Origin: Fibrobacterales bacterium | GTDB taxonomy: Bacteria > Fibrobacterota > Fibrobacteria > Fibrobacterales > Fibrobacteraceae | Reading direction: 5' to 3' | Length of the DNA: 28,648 nt | Assembly: GCA_025997455.1 (NCBI GenBank) | Contig: BNUP01000017.1 | Coordinates: 1 to 28,648, forward strand | Part shown: positions 13,343 to 20,849 of the stretch, piece after piece | Layout of the letters: the number at the start of each line of letters is the position of its first letter | Numbering within the stretch: position 1 is the first letter of the stretch | Translations under genes and position numbers: made by a program | The notes under the pieces: model-generated | Database searches by the model: none | What the model was told of the DNA's origin: nothing | Seen by the model: only the letters and a program-made list of their open reading frames with translations

Positions 13343-14680
13343 ATGAAATTTTTTGGGCTATTGTCATTTTTGGCGATTTTCTTTATGTCTTGCGCCTCGC
13401 CTGCAAAGTTGAGGGAGGAGAGCATCGCTAAGCCGATGGTTGCGGGGGATTTTGAGTCGGCGGTTGCGGCAATTGAAAAAAATAAGAAGGACTTGTATAA
13501 TTCGGCGGATGATTTTTTATACGAATTCGACTTGGGTTTGTTGGAGCATTACGGGCAAAATTGGAAAAAGAGTATTGCACATTTGGAACGGGCACAGGTA
13601 ATTTTAGAGGACTTGTATTCCCGTTCGGTGACAAATGAGGCGGCTGCAATTTTGACAAATGATAATGTGCGACCTTATCGTTCTTATCCGTTTGAGGAAG
13701 AGTGGCTTTATCAAACGCAAATTTTGAATTATCTCGCACTCGGTGAAGTTGATGAGGCGGTTGTGGAATCGCGCAGAGCACTCCTTGCCGTGCAGGCTTT
13801 AAAAGAAAGGGATGGAGATAAATTTGTTGAGAGCGGGGCATTGCAGTATTTAATAGGACTCGCTTACGAATGGCAAAAATCACCCGATGATGCACGAATT
13901 GCATATAACGATGCGATAGATAATTTTGGAGGGAGTTTGGGAAATGTCCCAAAGCAGGCGGCGGAAATTCCACAAGGCTCTCCGCCGAATCAGGAAATTG
14001 TCGTTGTGGGTTATGCGGGAGTTAGTCCTACTTTGGCGGCGAATGAATTTTGGGGAACTTATGCACAGGATGGAGCGTTGGTTTTGCACTACAAAGATGC
14101 AAGCGGAAAATCGCAGACTATGGCACTTGCGGCTGTGAACATTGCGGGGAGCGACTTTAGCGGAAGAACTATGACAGTGCAATTTGCAATTCCGAGAATG
14201 ATAGACAGAACTTCGCAAACGGCGGGATTTGCGGTGAGTCTTGATAACGGAGAAACAGACGGTGCGGTTGGCGATAATTTGCAGACTGAAATTTTTTCGA
14301 GCACAAAAACTTCGCTAAAAAAAGATTTGGAAAACGGTCAAACCGCTATGTTAATACGCACTGCCGCACGGGTAATTTTGCGGACTATCGCGGCGAATAA
14401 GGCAAAGGATAAAATGGAAACAGGAAACGGGTGGGTGAATTTACTTTTAAATATTGGAACAGACATTGCAACTGGCGCACTTGAACAGGCAGATTTGCGA
14501 ATCGGTTCGTGTATGCCGGCGAGTTTGCAGATTTTACGAATACCTGTTGAGGCGGGAAAACACTCGGTAAAAATTGATGCTTTGGATTATTCGAGAAGAA
14601 AGATAGAGACTTTTTCCACAGAAACGGTTAATGTGAAAAAAGGTGAAAAAGTGTTTGTTTTTGCACCGTTATTGAGGTGA
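13343..14680 (+). CDS. COG3014-like lipoprotein with TPR-type repeats
   Basis: The 445-residue protein has a lipoprotein signal (MKFFGLLSFLAIFFMSC, lipidated Cys at 17). It then has helical repeats (about 30-210) with NDNVRPYRSYPFEEEWLYQTQILNYLALGEVDEAVVESRRAL (split in the protein around 115-160), the pattern I associate with COG3014, an uncharacterised TPR-like lipoprotein family. The C-terminal part (about 230-445) is mixed beta with EIVVVGYAGVSPTLA and ends KKGEKVFVFAPLLR. It probably sits in the periplasm or outer membrane. The frame continues upstream, but only through the repeat cassette; the ATG 5 nt after the box begins the signal peptide exactly. Its stop overlaps the ThiG leader. 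Confidence 0.8.
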   Translation: MKFFGLLSFLAIFFMSCASPAKLREESIAKPMVAGDFESAVAAIEKNKKDLYNSADDFLYEFDLGLLEHYGQNWKKSIAHLERAQVILEDLYSRSVTNEAAAILTNDNVRPYRSYPFEEEWLYQTQILNYLALGEVDEAVVESRRALLAVQALKERDGDKFVESGALQYLIGLAYEWQKSPDDARIAYNDAIDNFGGSLGNVPKQAAEIPQGSPPNQEIVVVGYAGVSPTLAANEFWGTYAQDGALVLHYKDASGKSQTMALAAVNIAGSDFSGRTMTVQFAIPRMIDRTSQTAGFAVSLDNGETDGAVGDNLQTEIFSSTKTSLKKDLENGQTAMLIRTAARVILRTIAANKAKDKMETGNGWVNLLLNIGTDIATGALEQADLRIGSCMPASLQILRIPVEAGKHSVKIDALDYSRRKIETFSTETVNVKKGEKVFVFAPLLR

Positions 14681-14682
14681 TT

Positions 14683-15441
14683 ATGTTGTGCATTGCGGAT
14701 AGAAATTTTAGTTCTCGGTTGTTTTTGGGAAGCGGAAAATTTGCCTCTCCCGAAGAGATGTCGCTTGCATTAAAAGAGTCTGAAAGCGAAATGATAACGG
14801 TGGCGTTAAAGCGGGTGACAAGATACGGAAAAGACACAATTCTTTCTGCATTAAAAAATTTCAAAGGGCAAATTCTGCCGAATACATCGGGAGCGAGAAC
14901 GGCAAAAGAGGCGGTTTTTGCGGCAAATATGGCGCGTGAGGCACTTGGAACAAATTGGATAAAATTGGAAATTCACCCCGATCAAAAATTTTTACTTCCC
15001 GATGCAATAGAAACATTGAATGCCGCAACGGAACTTGCAAAAGACGGTTTTGTTGTGTTGCCTTACATTCCCGCAGACCCGGTTTTGTGCAAACGCTTGG
15101 AAGATGTAGGCGTGGCGGCGGTGATGCCTCTCGGTTCGCCAATTGGGAGCAATCAGGGTTTGCAAACAGAGGCTATGCTCAAAATTATAGTATCGCAGAG
15201 TAAAGTTCCCGTTGTTATTGATGCAGGTATAGGTGCACCCTCGCACGCTTGTTTTGCAATGGAACTCGGTGCGGATGCGGTGCTTGTGAACACTGCAATT
15301 GCGGCGGCACGGGATACTGCAACTATGGCTCATTGTTTTAAGTTGGCGGTTGAAAGCGGGCGCCTCGCTTATAAATCTGGCTTGGGAGAACGGGGAAATG
15401 CCTCTGCAACAAGTCCGCTGACCGCGTTTTTAGATGAATAA
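14683..15441 (+). CDS. thiG: thiazole synthase ThiG
   Basis: The 252-residue protein matches ThiG: SRLFLGSGKFASPEEM (11-26), VALKRVTRYG (40-49), LPNTSGARTAKEAV (65-78), NWIKLEIHPD (91-100) with the Schiff-base Lys at 94, PLGSPIGSNQGL, VIDAGIGAPSHACFAMELGADAVLVNTAIA and ending near GNASATSPL. ThiG forms the thiazole phosphate of thiamine from deoxyxylulose phosphate, ThiS thiocarboxylate and a glycine-derived imine. ATG 14683 has an excellent SD (GAGGTG) overlapping the preceding stop; an in-frame GTG at 14677 is less likely. No thiS, thiF, thiH or thiO lies nearby and no TPP riboswitch was recognised, so its partners must be elsewhere. Confidence 0.93.
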   Translation: MLCIADRNFSSRLFLGSGKFASPEEMSLALKESESEMITVALKRVTRYGKDTILSALKNFKGQILPNTSGARTAKEAVFAANMAREALGTNWIKLEIHPDQKFLLPDAIETLNAATELAKDGFVVLPYIPADPVLCKRLEDVGVAAVMPLGSPIGSNQGLQTEAMLKIIVSQSKVPVVIDAGIGAPSHACFAMELGADAVLVNTAIAAARDTATMAHCFKLAVESGRLAYKSGLGERGNASATSPLTAFLDE

Positions 15442-16945
15442 ATTTATACCTCGCCTGTTGCTTGCAAAAACCGTTGCCTGCGAAATTTTATCTAAAATTG
15501 CACTTATTGCGGGTTTGTGGCAAGTGCCGATTCTCGTTTCCGCAAGCGGTTTTAGCGGGCGATATGAACTTTGCATTTTTGCGACTGCAATTTTCTTTTT
15601 TGCAATATTTCATTTTTTATCTCAAAGATTTTCTCTTAGTTTGGGGGGTAGTGCAAAAAATAGCCTGCGAGTATATTTTCAAGAAAAATTTCTCAATTTG
15701 TCGCCTATACAAGACCGAGCACAAAAAGGAATGCCGCTCCAAGAATTGTCGTTGCATTATATGAAGGTAGCCGACCAAATGGAGGCGTGGTACAGTAGGT
15801 TTTTGCCGAGTGCATTTTTGGCGGTTTTTGTTCCGCTGATTATTTTTTTTGTTATGCTTTTTGTAGATAAAATTACCGCCGCAATTTTATTTTTCACGGG
15901 ACTTTTATTGCCTCTTTTCCTTTTTTTAATAGGGAAAATTGCGGGAGAAAAATCAAAAAAACAATGGCAGAGTTTTGCAAAGACTCGTGCATTTTTTTTG
16001 GAGAGTTTGCAAGGCTACAAAACGACTAAAATTTTTAGAAAGGTTGCGGAACGAACACGCGATTTGGAAATTGCGGAAACGGAATTCGGCGAAAGAACTT
16101 TGGGAGTTCTCAAAACTGCGTTTCTTTCGTCTTTGGTGCAGGAGTGGGCGGGCAGTTTGAGTATTGCACTTGTTGCGGTTTCGCTTGCCCTCAGGCTTTT
16201 GAACGGAACTATGGAATTTGGCACTGCATTTTTATCTCTGCTTTTAACTCCCGAATTTTACCGCCCGATTCGGCAATTCGGCTCTGCATTTCACACTGCG
16301 ATAAATGCAAAAACAGGGTGGGACGGACTGACATTTCCACAATCCTCTCCGTTCCCCCCGCCAACCCTGCGGACGGATGCCCCCGCTTTAACACTGCATA
16401 CTCCTTCTTCCGATTACGCAATTGCTCCGGGTAATCCGTTATATATTGCAGGGGAATCGGGTGTGGGGAAAACACGGTTAGTATTGGAGTTTTTTGGATT
16501 TATAGAGAATGAATCTCCTGTTCGTTTATATGGGGGCGACCCTAAAAACATCGCTTATCTGCCGCAAAATCCGACTTGGTTTAAGGGAACTCTTTTGGAA
16601 AATTTATGCCCTGCGGGAGAATGCGAACTCTGCGAAGTTCAAGCGGTGCTCTCTGCCGTTAATTTGGGACACTTTGCAAAGCGATTGCAAGAGCAGGTTT
16701 TGGAATATGCGGCAAACTTTAGCGGCGGGGAAAAGCGGCGGCTTGCAATTGCTAGAATAATTTTATTAAACCGTCCGACTTGGATTTTAGATGAACCCTT
16801 TGCAGGTCTTAATGAAGAAATCGTTGCCGTCCTTGAAAAGTTAATTGAAAAAGAAAGCCAAAGCCGTGCAATTCTCTGCATAAGCCATAATAAGGGGACT
16901 ATTGAAAGAGCAAGCCGCGTTTGGAGGATGGAGGGTGGTCTATGA
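15434..16945 (+). CDS. CydD-like ABC half-transporter (fused permease-ATPase)
   Basis: The 503-residue protein has an N-terminal membrane domain (segments near 20-36, 45-62, 126-144, 148-168, 236-256). LLLTPEFYRPIRQFGSAFHTAINA (270-291) is a hallmark of CydD-type exporters. The ATPase domain has Walker A GESGVGKT (340-347), Q-loop Gln 378, signature SGGEK (430-434), Walker B WILDEP (450-455) and an H-loop His near 484. CydDC exports cysteine/glutathione and is needed for cytochrome bd assembly. Here no CydC or cytochrome gene follows, so the partner or homodimer and the substrate are unknown. The linker 295-330 is unusually Pro-rich. The start overlaps the thiG stop by 8 nt, indicating translational coupling. 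Confidence 0.85.
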   Translation: MNKFIPRLLLAKTVACEILSKIALIAGLWQVPILVSASGFSGRYELCIFATAIFFFAIFHFLSQRFSLSLGGSAKNSLRVYFQEKFLNLSPIQDRAQKGMPLQELSLHYMKVADQMEAWYSRFLPSAFLAVFVPLIIFFVMLFVDKITAAILFFTGLLLPLFLFLIGKIAGEKSKKQWQSFAKTRAFFLESLQGYKTTKIFRKVAERTRDLEIAETEFGERTLGVLKTAFLSSLVQEWAGSLSIALVAVSLALRLLNGTMEFGTAFLSLLLTPEFYRPIRQFGSAFHTAINAKTGWDGLTFPQSSPFPPPTLRTDAPALTLHTPSSDYAIAPGNPLYIAGESGVGKTRLVLEFFGFIENESPVRLYGGDPKNIAYLPQNPTWFKGTLLENLCPAGECELCEVQAVLSAVNLGHFAKRLQEQVLEYAANFSGGEKRRLAIARIILLNRPTWILDEPFAGLNEEIVAVLEKLIEKESQSRAILCISHNKGTIERASRVWRMEGGL

Positions 16946-16977
16946 TTATCTCTGCGTTGCACGAAGGGAAAAGGGGG

Positions 16978-17183
16978 AAAAAAGTTGATAGTTAAAAGAG
17001 TAAAGTATAAAGTTGAGAGTAGAAAACTCGGCGGTGCAGGGGTATGGGGAACTCGGCAGTGCAAGGGTTGAAAGTGTAAAGTGAAAAGTGTGGGTATAGG
17101 GTGTGGCGTGTAGGGTGTGGGGTATAGGGAACTCGGCGTTGCAAGAGTTGAGAATGTAAAGTGAAAAGTGTAAAGTTATTACT
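16978..17183 (-). repeat. triple core/heptamer repeat block
   Basis: The core ACTCGGCNNTGCARG occurs three times (17026-17040, 17051-17065, 17131-17145). Between the second and third lies a GGGTATAGGGTGTGG...GTGTGGGGTATAGGG tract, with purine-rich GTGTAAAGTGAAAAGTG modules around it. Orientation is opposite to the downstream plus-strand gene, unlike the promoter-linked cassettes. Confidence 0.85.
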
Positions 17184-17232
17184 CTCTACTCTCTACTCTC
17201 TACTCTTTACTCTCTACTCTTTACTCTTTACA
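17184..17232 (+). repeat. heptanucleotide CTYTACT microsatellite
   Basis: Seven perfect-period heptamers: CTCTACT three times, then CTTTACT, CTCTACT, CTTTACT, CTTTACA. The tract runs straight into the TTTCTATATTTC box. Shorter versions lie at 9005-9018 and, inverted, at about 21836-21857. Confidence 0.92.
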
Positions 17233-17235
17233 CTT

Positions 17236-17247
17236 TTTCTATATTTC
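17236..17247 (+). promoter_or_regulatory. TTTCTATATTTC promoter-like box of the TssF/TssG operon
   Basis: Same consensus as the other boxes, but the GTG start of the first gene is 51 nt further on, with GAGG upstream of it. This operon would then have a normal leader. Confidence 0.5.
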
Positions 17248-17298
17248 CCTCAGGGTTGGGAGCGATTTTATATATGAGCCTTTTGAATTTGAGGCTTT

Positions 17299-18081
17299 GT
17301 GAGAATCTTATTTTTTATTTGTTTGTTTGCATTTTGTGTGCAGGGGCGTTCGCTTAATGCAGTTCGCAAGGATGCTTTAACGGTTGGAGTTAGGAAGGGG
17401 CAAGCCGAGCAGGAGGCTGATTTTATTTCGCAAATAACGCAGAAGATGAAAATTTCGCGCTACAGGATTGTGGAATTCGGAGATGCCGCAGGTGGAGAAT
17501 CTCTCTTACTATCGGGTAAAATTGATGTGATTATCTCGGGAGTGAATAATTCTCCAAATTTTGAGAGACGATTTTTGGTATCTGCACCTTATCGCAGAGA
17601 AGAAATCGGAGTAGCGGTTGTTGAAGGCAGTAATATTTGGACGATTGCCGATTTGGAAGATAAAAGAATTGCATTTTCGGGAGGTTCGGCGGTGGCGGAA
17701 CAGGCGGGGAAAATTTGGTCGAAATCCAAATTGGAGGCGGTGCTCTCCGTTGAAAATGCAGTGCAGAGACTATTGAATGGGGAAGTTAGCGGAATTTTTG
17801 CGGAAAGAAATATTTTAACTCAAATTGCAAAAAATAATTCTGGTAAGGTGTGGGTATTGCCGAATATACTCGCGGAGAATGAAGTTGTTGCATTGTTTTC
17901 TTTTGGGTCGGCAAGTTTGCAGGAGGAATTTAATAAGGTTGTGTCTGTTAAGGCGGAATCGGAAATTGATAATTCAAAATTTGAGTGCCAAAAAACAACA
18001 CAAAAAAGAATTGATAATATAATTTTCGCTCTTGATAATTTGAGAAAAGAGTTGGAACAATTGAAAAGGGAATTGAAATGA
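17299..18081 (+). CDS. periplasmic solute-binding-like protein (SBP_bac_3 type)
   Basis: The 260-residue protein has a signal-like N-terminus (MRILFFICLFAFCVQG) and a type-3 solute-binding fold pattern: LTVGVRKGQAEQEADFISQI (about 28-47), LLSGKIDVIISGVNNSPNFERRFLVSAPY (about 69-97, the conserved D-x-I-...-F-S-x-PY region), DLEDKRIAFSGGSAVAEQ and AVQRLLNGEVSGIFAERN. The usual length is similar. The C-terminal ~30 residues form a charged coiled coil (IFALDNLRKELEQLKRELK). No ABC permease is nearby; it may instead be a sensor-like subunit. GTG start with GAGG 6 nt upstream. An overlapping ATG frame (17274-17357) also encodes a signal-like peptide. Its stop overlaps the TssF-like start (ATGATG). 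Confidence 0.75.
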   Translation: MRILFFICLFAFCVQGRSLNAVRKDALTVGVRKGQAEQEADFISQITQKMKISRYRIVEFGDAAGGESLLLSGKIDVIISGVNNSPNFERRFLVSAPYRREEIGVAVVEGSNIWTIADLEDKRIAFSGGSAVAEQAGKIWSKSKLEAVLSVENAVQRLLNGEVSGIFAERNILTQIAKNNSGKVWVLPNILAENEVVALFSFGSASLQEEFNKVVSVKAESEIDNSKFECQKTTQKRIDNIIFALDNLRKELEQLKRELK

Positions 18082-19391
18082 TGAACACATTTATGAATAG
18101 TTTTTTTGAAGAGGAACTCGCCGCTCTGCAATCTGCAAAAAGAGAATTTTTGGAAAAATTTCCAAATGCGGAAATTGATTTGAATACCGAGATGTTGCTA
18201 AACGGTTTTGCAACGCTTACTGCAAGGTTACGAAAAGATATGGCGGAAACGGAAAATAAAATTGCTCGCGGATTTATTGAGAAGGTATCTCCGGAATTGT
18301 TAAAACCTATTTCGAGTCGCACACTTGTGGAAATTGTGCCGAGTGCAAGCGATAATTTAATTAGAGAAATTTCTGCTGGAGCGAGATTACAAGAAAAAGC
18401 AAGCGGAACAATATTAAATTCTTGGCAGGTGACTCAAAAGCATAAATTAAATCCTGTGCAGAAAATTTTATCGATAAAAGCGGTGGAGGATAGCGAGAGT
18501 TTTGATTGTTTGGAAATTGAAGGAGAGGGAATTGGCGATGAAGGAACTGAATATATTATTTATGTAAATTCGTGGGAATTATGGTATTATTTGCTTAAAT
18601 ATGCAAAAATATTTTCGGCAAAACCGTATAATGCAAAACCTTTTATAATTGCAAAGCCAAAATATGCTTGGGAACTCTGCAGAGATTTTTTTACATTTGA
18701 GGAAAAATTTAGATTTATATATGCAAATGCCTTGCCAAAAAAAATTCGCTTTGATAAAAAGTTGCCGAGACATATTTTTAGCGGAGTGAGCGGAGACAGT
18801 TTAAAGTTGAGGGTATTTCCGGTGGAGCATATTATACCGGAGTTGCAGGCAGAGTTGCCTATTCGGCGAGGCGGTAGGCAGGAGGACGGACTAAACAAAT
18901 TGCAAGGTGCGGAATGCGAAAATTTGGAGTTTCTGGTTAAAGACGAATCCCTGTATATGTGTTCTGTCCGTGCATTATTAAAACCCACGCCGTTTATGAA
19001 TGTGCCGAATAAACAAAATTTGGAGTGGGCAATTTTGGCGATTTTGCAAAAAAATTATCTCGGCTTTTTTGAACGGGATGTTTTGGCGGAGGCTTTGCAA
19101 ATGTACTTGTGGAATCATCAGGGCAAGAGAAATTTTTTGGCGCATTCAATACGGAAGGCGAGTTGCGAAATCGGTAATTCTGTTTTTATGGGGAGCATTG
19201 TTCCGCAGGCGAATATAAAAATAATTATGCAATGCGAAATTTTTACGGGAAACGATTATGAATTTCTCGGCGTAATAAATGCTTTTGGCGAGATGTTATT
19301 TTATTTATTTGGGCGAACCTTGCCCTGCAATTTGAAAATAGCATTAACATTGCGAATTGAACCTTTTGGAATGGAGATGTCATTTTTATGA
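18078..19391 (+). CDS. tssF: TssF-like type VI secretion baseplate protein (short form)
   Basis: The 437-residue protein starts like TssF/VasA/ImpG: FFEEELAALQSAKREFLEKFP (about 9-29), LLNGFATLTARLRKDMAE (about 40-58) and ARGFIEKVSPELLKPISSRTLVEI (about 63-86), equivalent to the family's F/YYxxEL, LLEGFAFLTAR and LYPHYLRPIPS segments. The C-terminal YEFLGVINAFGEMLFYLFGRTLPCNLKI resembles the end of TssF. TssF forms, with TssG, the wedge of the T6SS baseplate in the cytoplasm. At 437 residues it is clearly shorter than typical TssF (around 600). ATGA overlaps on both sides and an AAAGGGA SD indicate a tight operon. No sheath, Hcp, VgrG, TssK or ClpV gene is in the window. Confidence 0.8.
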   Translation: MMNTFMNSFFEEELAALQSAKREFLEKFPNAEIDLNTEMLLNGFATLTARLRKDMAETENKIARGFIEKVSPELLKPISSRTLVEIVPSASDNLIREISAGARLQEKASGTILNSWQVTQKHKLNPVQKILSIKAVEDSESFDCLEIEGEGIGDEGTEYIIYVNSWELWYYLLKYAKIFSAKPYNAKPFIIAKPKYAWELCRDFFTFEEKFRFIYANALPKKIRFDKKLPRHIFSGVSGDSLKLRVFPVEHIIPELQAELPIRRGGRQEDGLNKLQGAECENLEFLVKDESLYMCSVRALLKPTPFMNVPNKQNLEWAILAILQKNYLGFFERDVLAEALQMYLWNHQGKRNFLAHSIRKASCEIGNSVFMGSIVPQANIKIIMQCEIFTGNDYEFLGVINAFGEMLFYLFGRTLPCNLKIALTLRIEPFGMEMSFL

Positions 19392-20002
19392 AGTGCAGTT
19401 TTTTAGAATTTATGAAACTCTGGTTTTTGAGAAAAGGCGAAAAACGGAAATTACGAATTGTCGGGAATACTTCGTTAAAATTTCCGAGCGGAGATATTGC
19501 AAAAGTAGAATGGGGAAAAAGGGAAGTTGTTTTGGAGTTGAACGAGATGAGTTTGTTCGGCTCGGATTCTCCTTTTGAGGATAATTTTTTGCACGGTATA
19601 AGATGTGAATATGAAAATAGCGTTGCACTGCGGGAATTTTTGAATATTTTTCAACAGCATTTGGCGATGTTGCGGTTTAATTCGCTCTCTTTTGATGACC
19701 CGAAATTTTTGGAAGAATTGGGAAATTTATTATGGCAAAAGAGATTTTTGTTTTATGAAGAGATGCCATCTCTTGAATATTTGCAGAGCGTTTATGAAAA
19801 ACAATTCCCGAATGCAGAAATTTCAGTGCATGGTTTTGCTCCTTGCAAAATAAAAAATCACGATCCTTTGATTATGGGTAAATGTTATTTAAACGGAGAT
19901 TATCTTTTGGGTGAAAATTGCATTTCGCTGACTCGGTGCGTTAGCGTGATTGTTGAACGGGAACAGAATTATCAGAAAATTATTCTTGGGAGAAAAATAT
20001 GA
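19388..20002 (+). CDS. tssG: TssG-like type VI secretion baseplate protein (short form)
   Basis: The 204-residue protein has TssG features: FMKLWFLRKGEKRKLRIVGNTSLKFPSGDI at the start (family: ...IRF...SLAFP..DI), VVLELNEMSLFGSDSPFE (family: ...FMGLxGxxSPLP), VALREFLNIFQQHLAMLRF (family: FLDIFNHRLLSLFYRAW) and MGKCYLNGDYLLGENCISLTRCVSVIVE (family: LG.NA.LG..VLGERV.....RLRIGP). Typical TssG is around 330 residues, so a middle section is missing. TssG binds TssF and TssK. Position directly after the TssF-like gene, with ATGA overlap, strongly supports the pairing. The next gene overlaps by ATGA as well. Confidence 0.75.
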   Translation: MKCSFLEFMKLWFLRKGEKRKLRIVGNTSLKFPSGDIAKVEWGKREVVLELNEMSLFGSDSPFEDNFLHGIRCEYENSVALREFLNIFQQHLAMLRFNSLSFDDPKFLEELGNLLWQKRFLFYEEMPSLEYLQSVYEKQFPNAEISVHGFAPCKIKNHDPLIMGKCYLNGDYLLGENCISLTRCVSVIVEREQNYQKIILGRKI

Positions 20003-20817
20003 AAAAAGTTTGGCGTATAGTGCCTTGTGCAATAATCAGTGTATTTATTGCGTGCCCGCAAAATGAAAATACTGACACTTCAAGTGCAGAGATTTCATTG
20101 CGGGAAAAATGTCTCGATAAAGCAGAGGCGTTTTCACAACCGCAAAATGCACCCTTAGCGGTGAATGTGAAAAACGGAAATGCTACCGTTATTTTGGAAA
20201 ATGGCGACGGCGGAGAGTTTTCACTTTTGTTATATTGCGGAGAATCGATTTTCGACAGTTTATATTTTGTATATAACAACGGTGAGATTTTGCAAAGCAG
20301 AAAAAATTCCTCAAGTTCGCAAGAAGTTGAGATGAGCAGTTCTTCTTCAAATTCAAATGAAAGTGCGGTAAATAAAATTTCAAAATTTGAACTCACATAC
20401 GCAGAGGCAGGTATTATTCCACCGCCACCGCTGACAGAAAATTCTCCCGTTGAAAAGGTGAGTTTTTATGAGGCAATTCTTCTCTGCAATAAAGTTTCAA
20501 AAAGTTCAGGTTTTGATACGGTATATGTTTATGACAAAAAAAATCTTGTGAGCGACTCGCTTATTTATTTAGAAAATTTGCGAATTTTGGAAGGTGCAAA
20601 AGGCTATCGTTTGCCGACAAAAGAGGAATATTTATTTGCAAATGAAAATGGATTTATTGAAAAAATAAATCCCGAACTTGCGGAGTGGCTCTATTCCGCA
20701 CCGACTACGGAATACTCGCTTTTTGAACTGTCTCCGAATTTCATAAAAACAGTGGGGCTTTACCGCTTTCGCACGGATTATCCGCCTTACGGCTTGAGAT
20801 TGCTTAGGGTTTATTAA
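19999..20817 (+). CDS. lipoprotein with Ser-rich linker and partial FGE/SUMF1-like domain
   Basis: The 272-residue protein has a lipoprotein signal (WRIVPCAIISVFIAC, Cys 19), a small beta-rich domain (about 40-95), a Ser-rich linker (about 100-122) and a formylglycine-generating-enzyme-like C-terminus. The latter shows SPVEKVSFYEAILLCNKVSKSSGF, then KGYRLPTKEEYLFA, LAEWLYSA and YPPYGLRLLRVY, matching the FGE pattern PVxxVSWxxAxxYCNWLS, GYRLPTEAEWEYA, VWEW and GFRxxR. The domain is shorter than true FGE and the copper-binding Cys pair is not evident, so binding rather than catalysis is likely. In Pseudomonas, the periplasmic FGE-fold protein TagR regulates T6SS, so its place after the TssF/TssG-like genes may be functional. 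Confidence 0.75.
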   Translation: MKKVWRIVPCAIISVFIACPQNENTDTSSAEISLREKCLDKAEAFSQPQNAPLAVNVKNGNATVILENGDGGEFSLLLYCGESIFDSLYFVYNNGEILQSRKNSSSSQEVEMSSSSSNSNESAVNKISKFELTYAEAGIIPPPPLTENSPVEKVSFYEAILLCNKVSKSSGFDTVYVYDKKNLVSDSLIYLENLRILEGAKGYRLPTKEEYLFANENGFIEKINPELAEWLYSAPTTEYSLFELSPNFIKTVGLYRFRTDYPPYGLRLLRVY

Positions 20818-20849
20818 ATTTGCAACGGCTCATCGACCTTTGGGTTGGG

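Noticed and set aside
14580..14683. TPP riboswitch before thiG
   Set aside because: The region is coding sequence of the lipoprotein gene and no THI-box motifs were recognised.
17299..18081. Part of an ABC amino-acid importer
   Set aside because: No permease or matching ATPase is adjacent; the ABC gene at 15434-16945 is an exporter type and separated by 350 bp of repeats.
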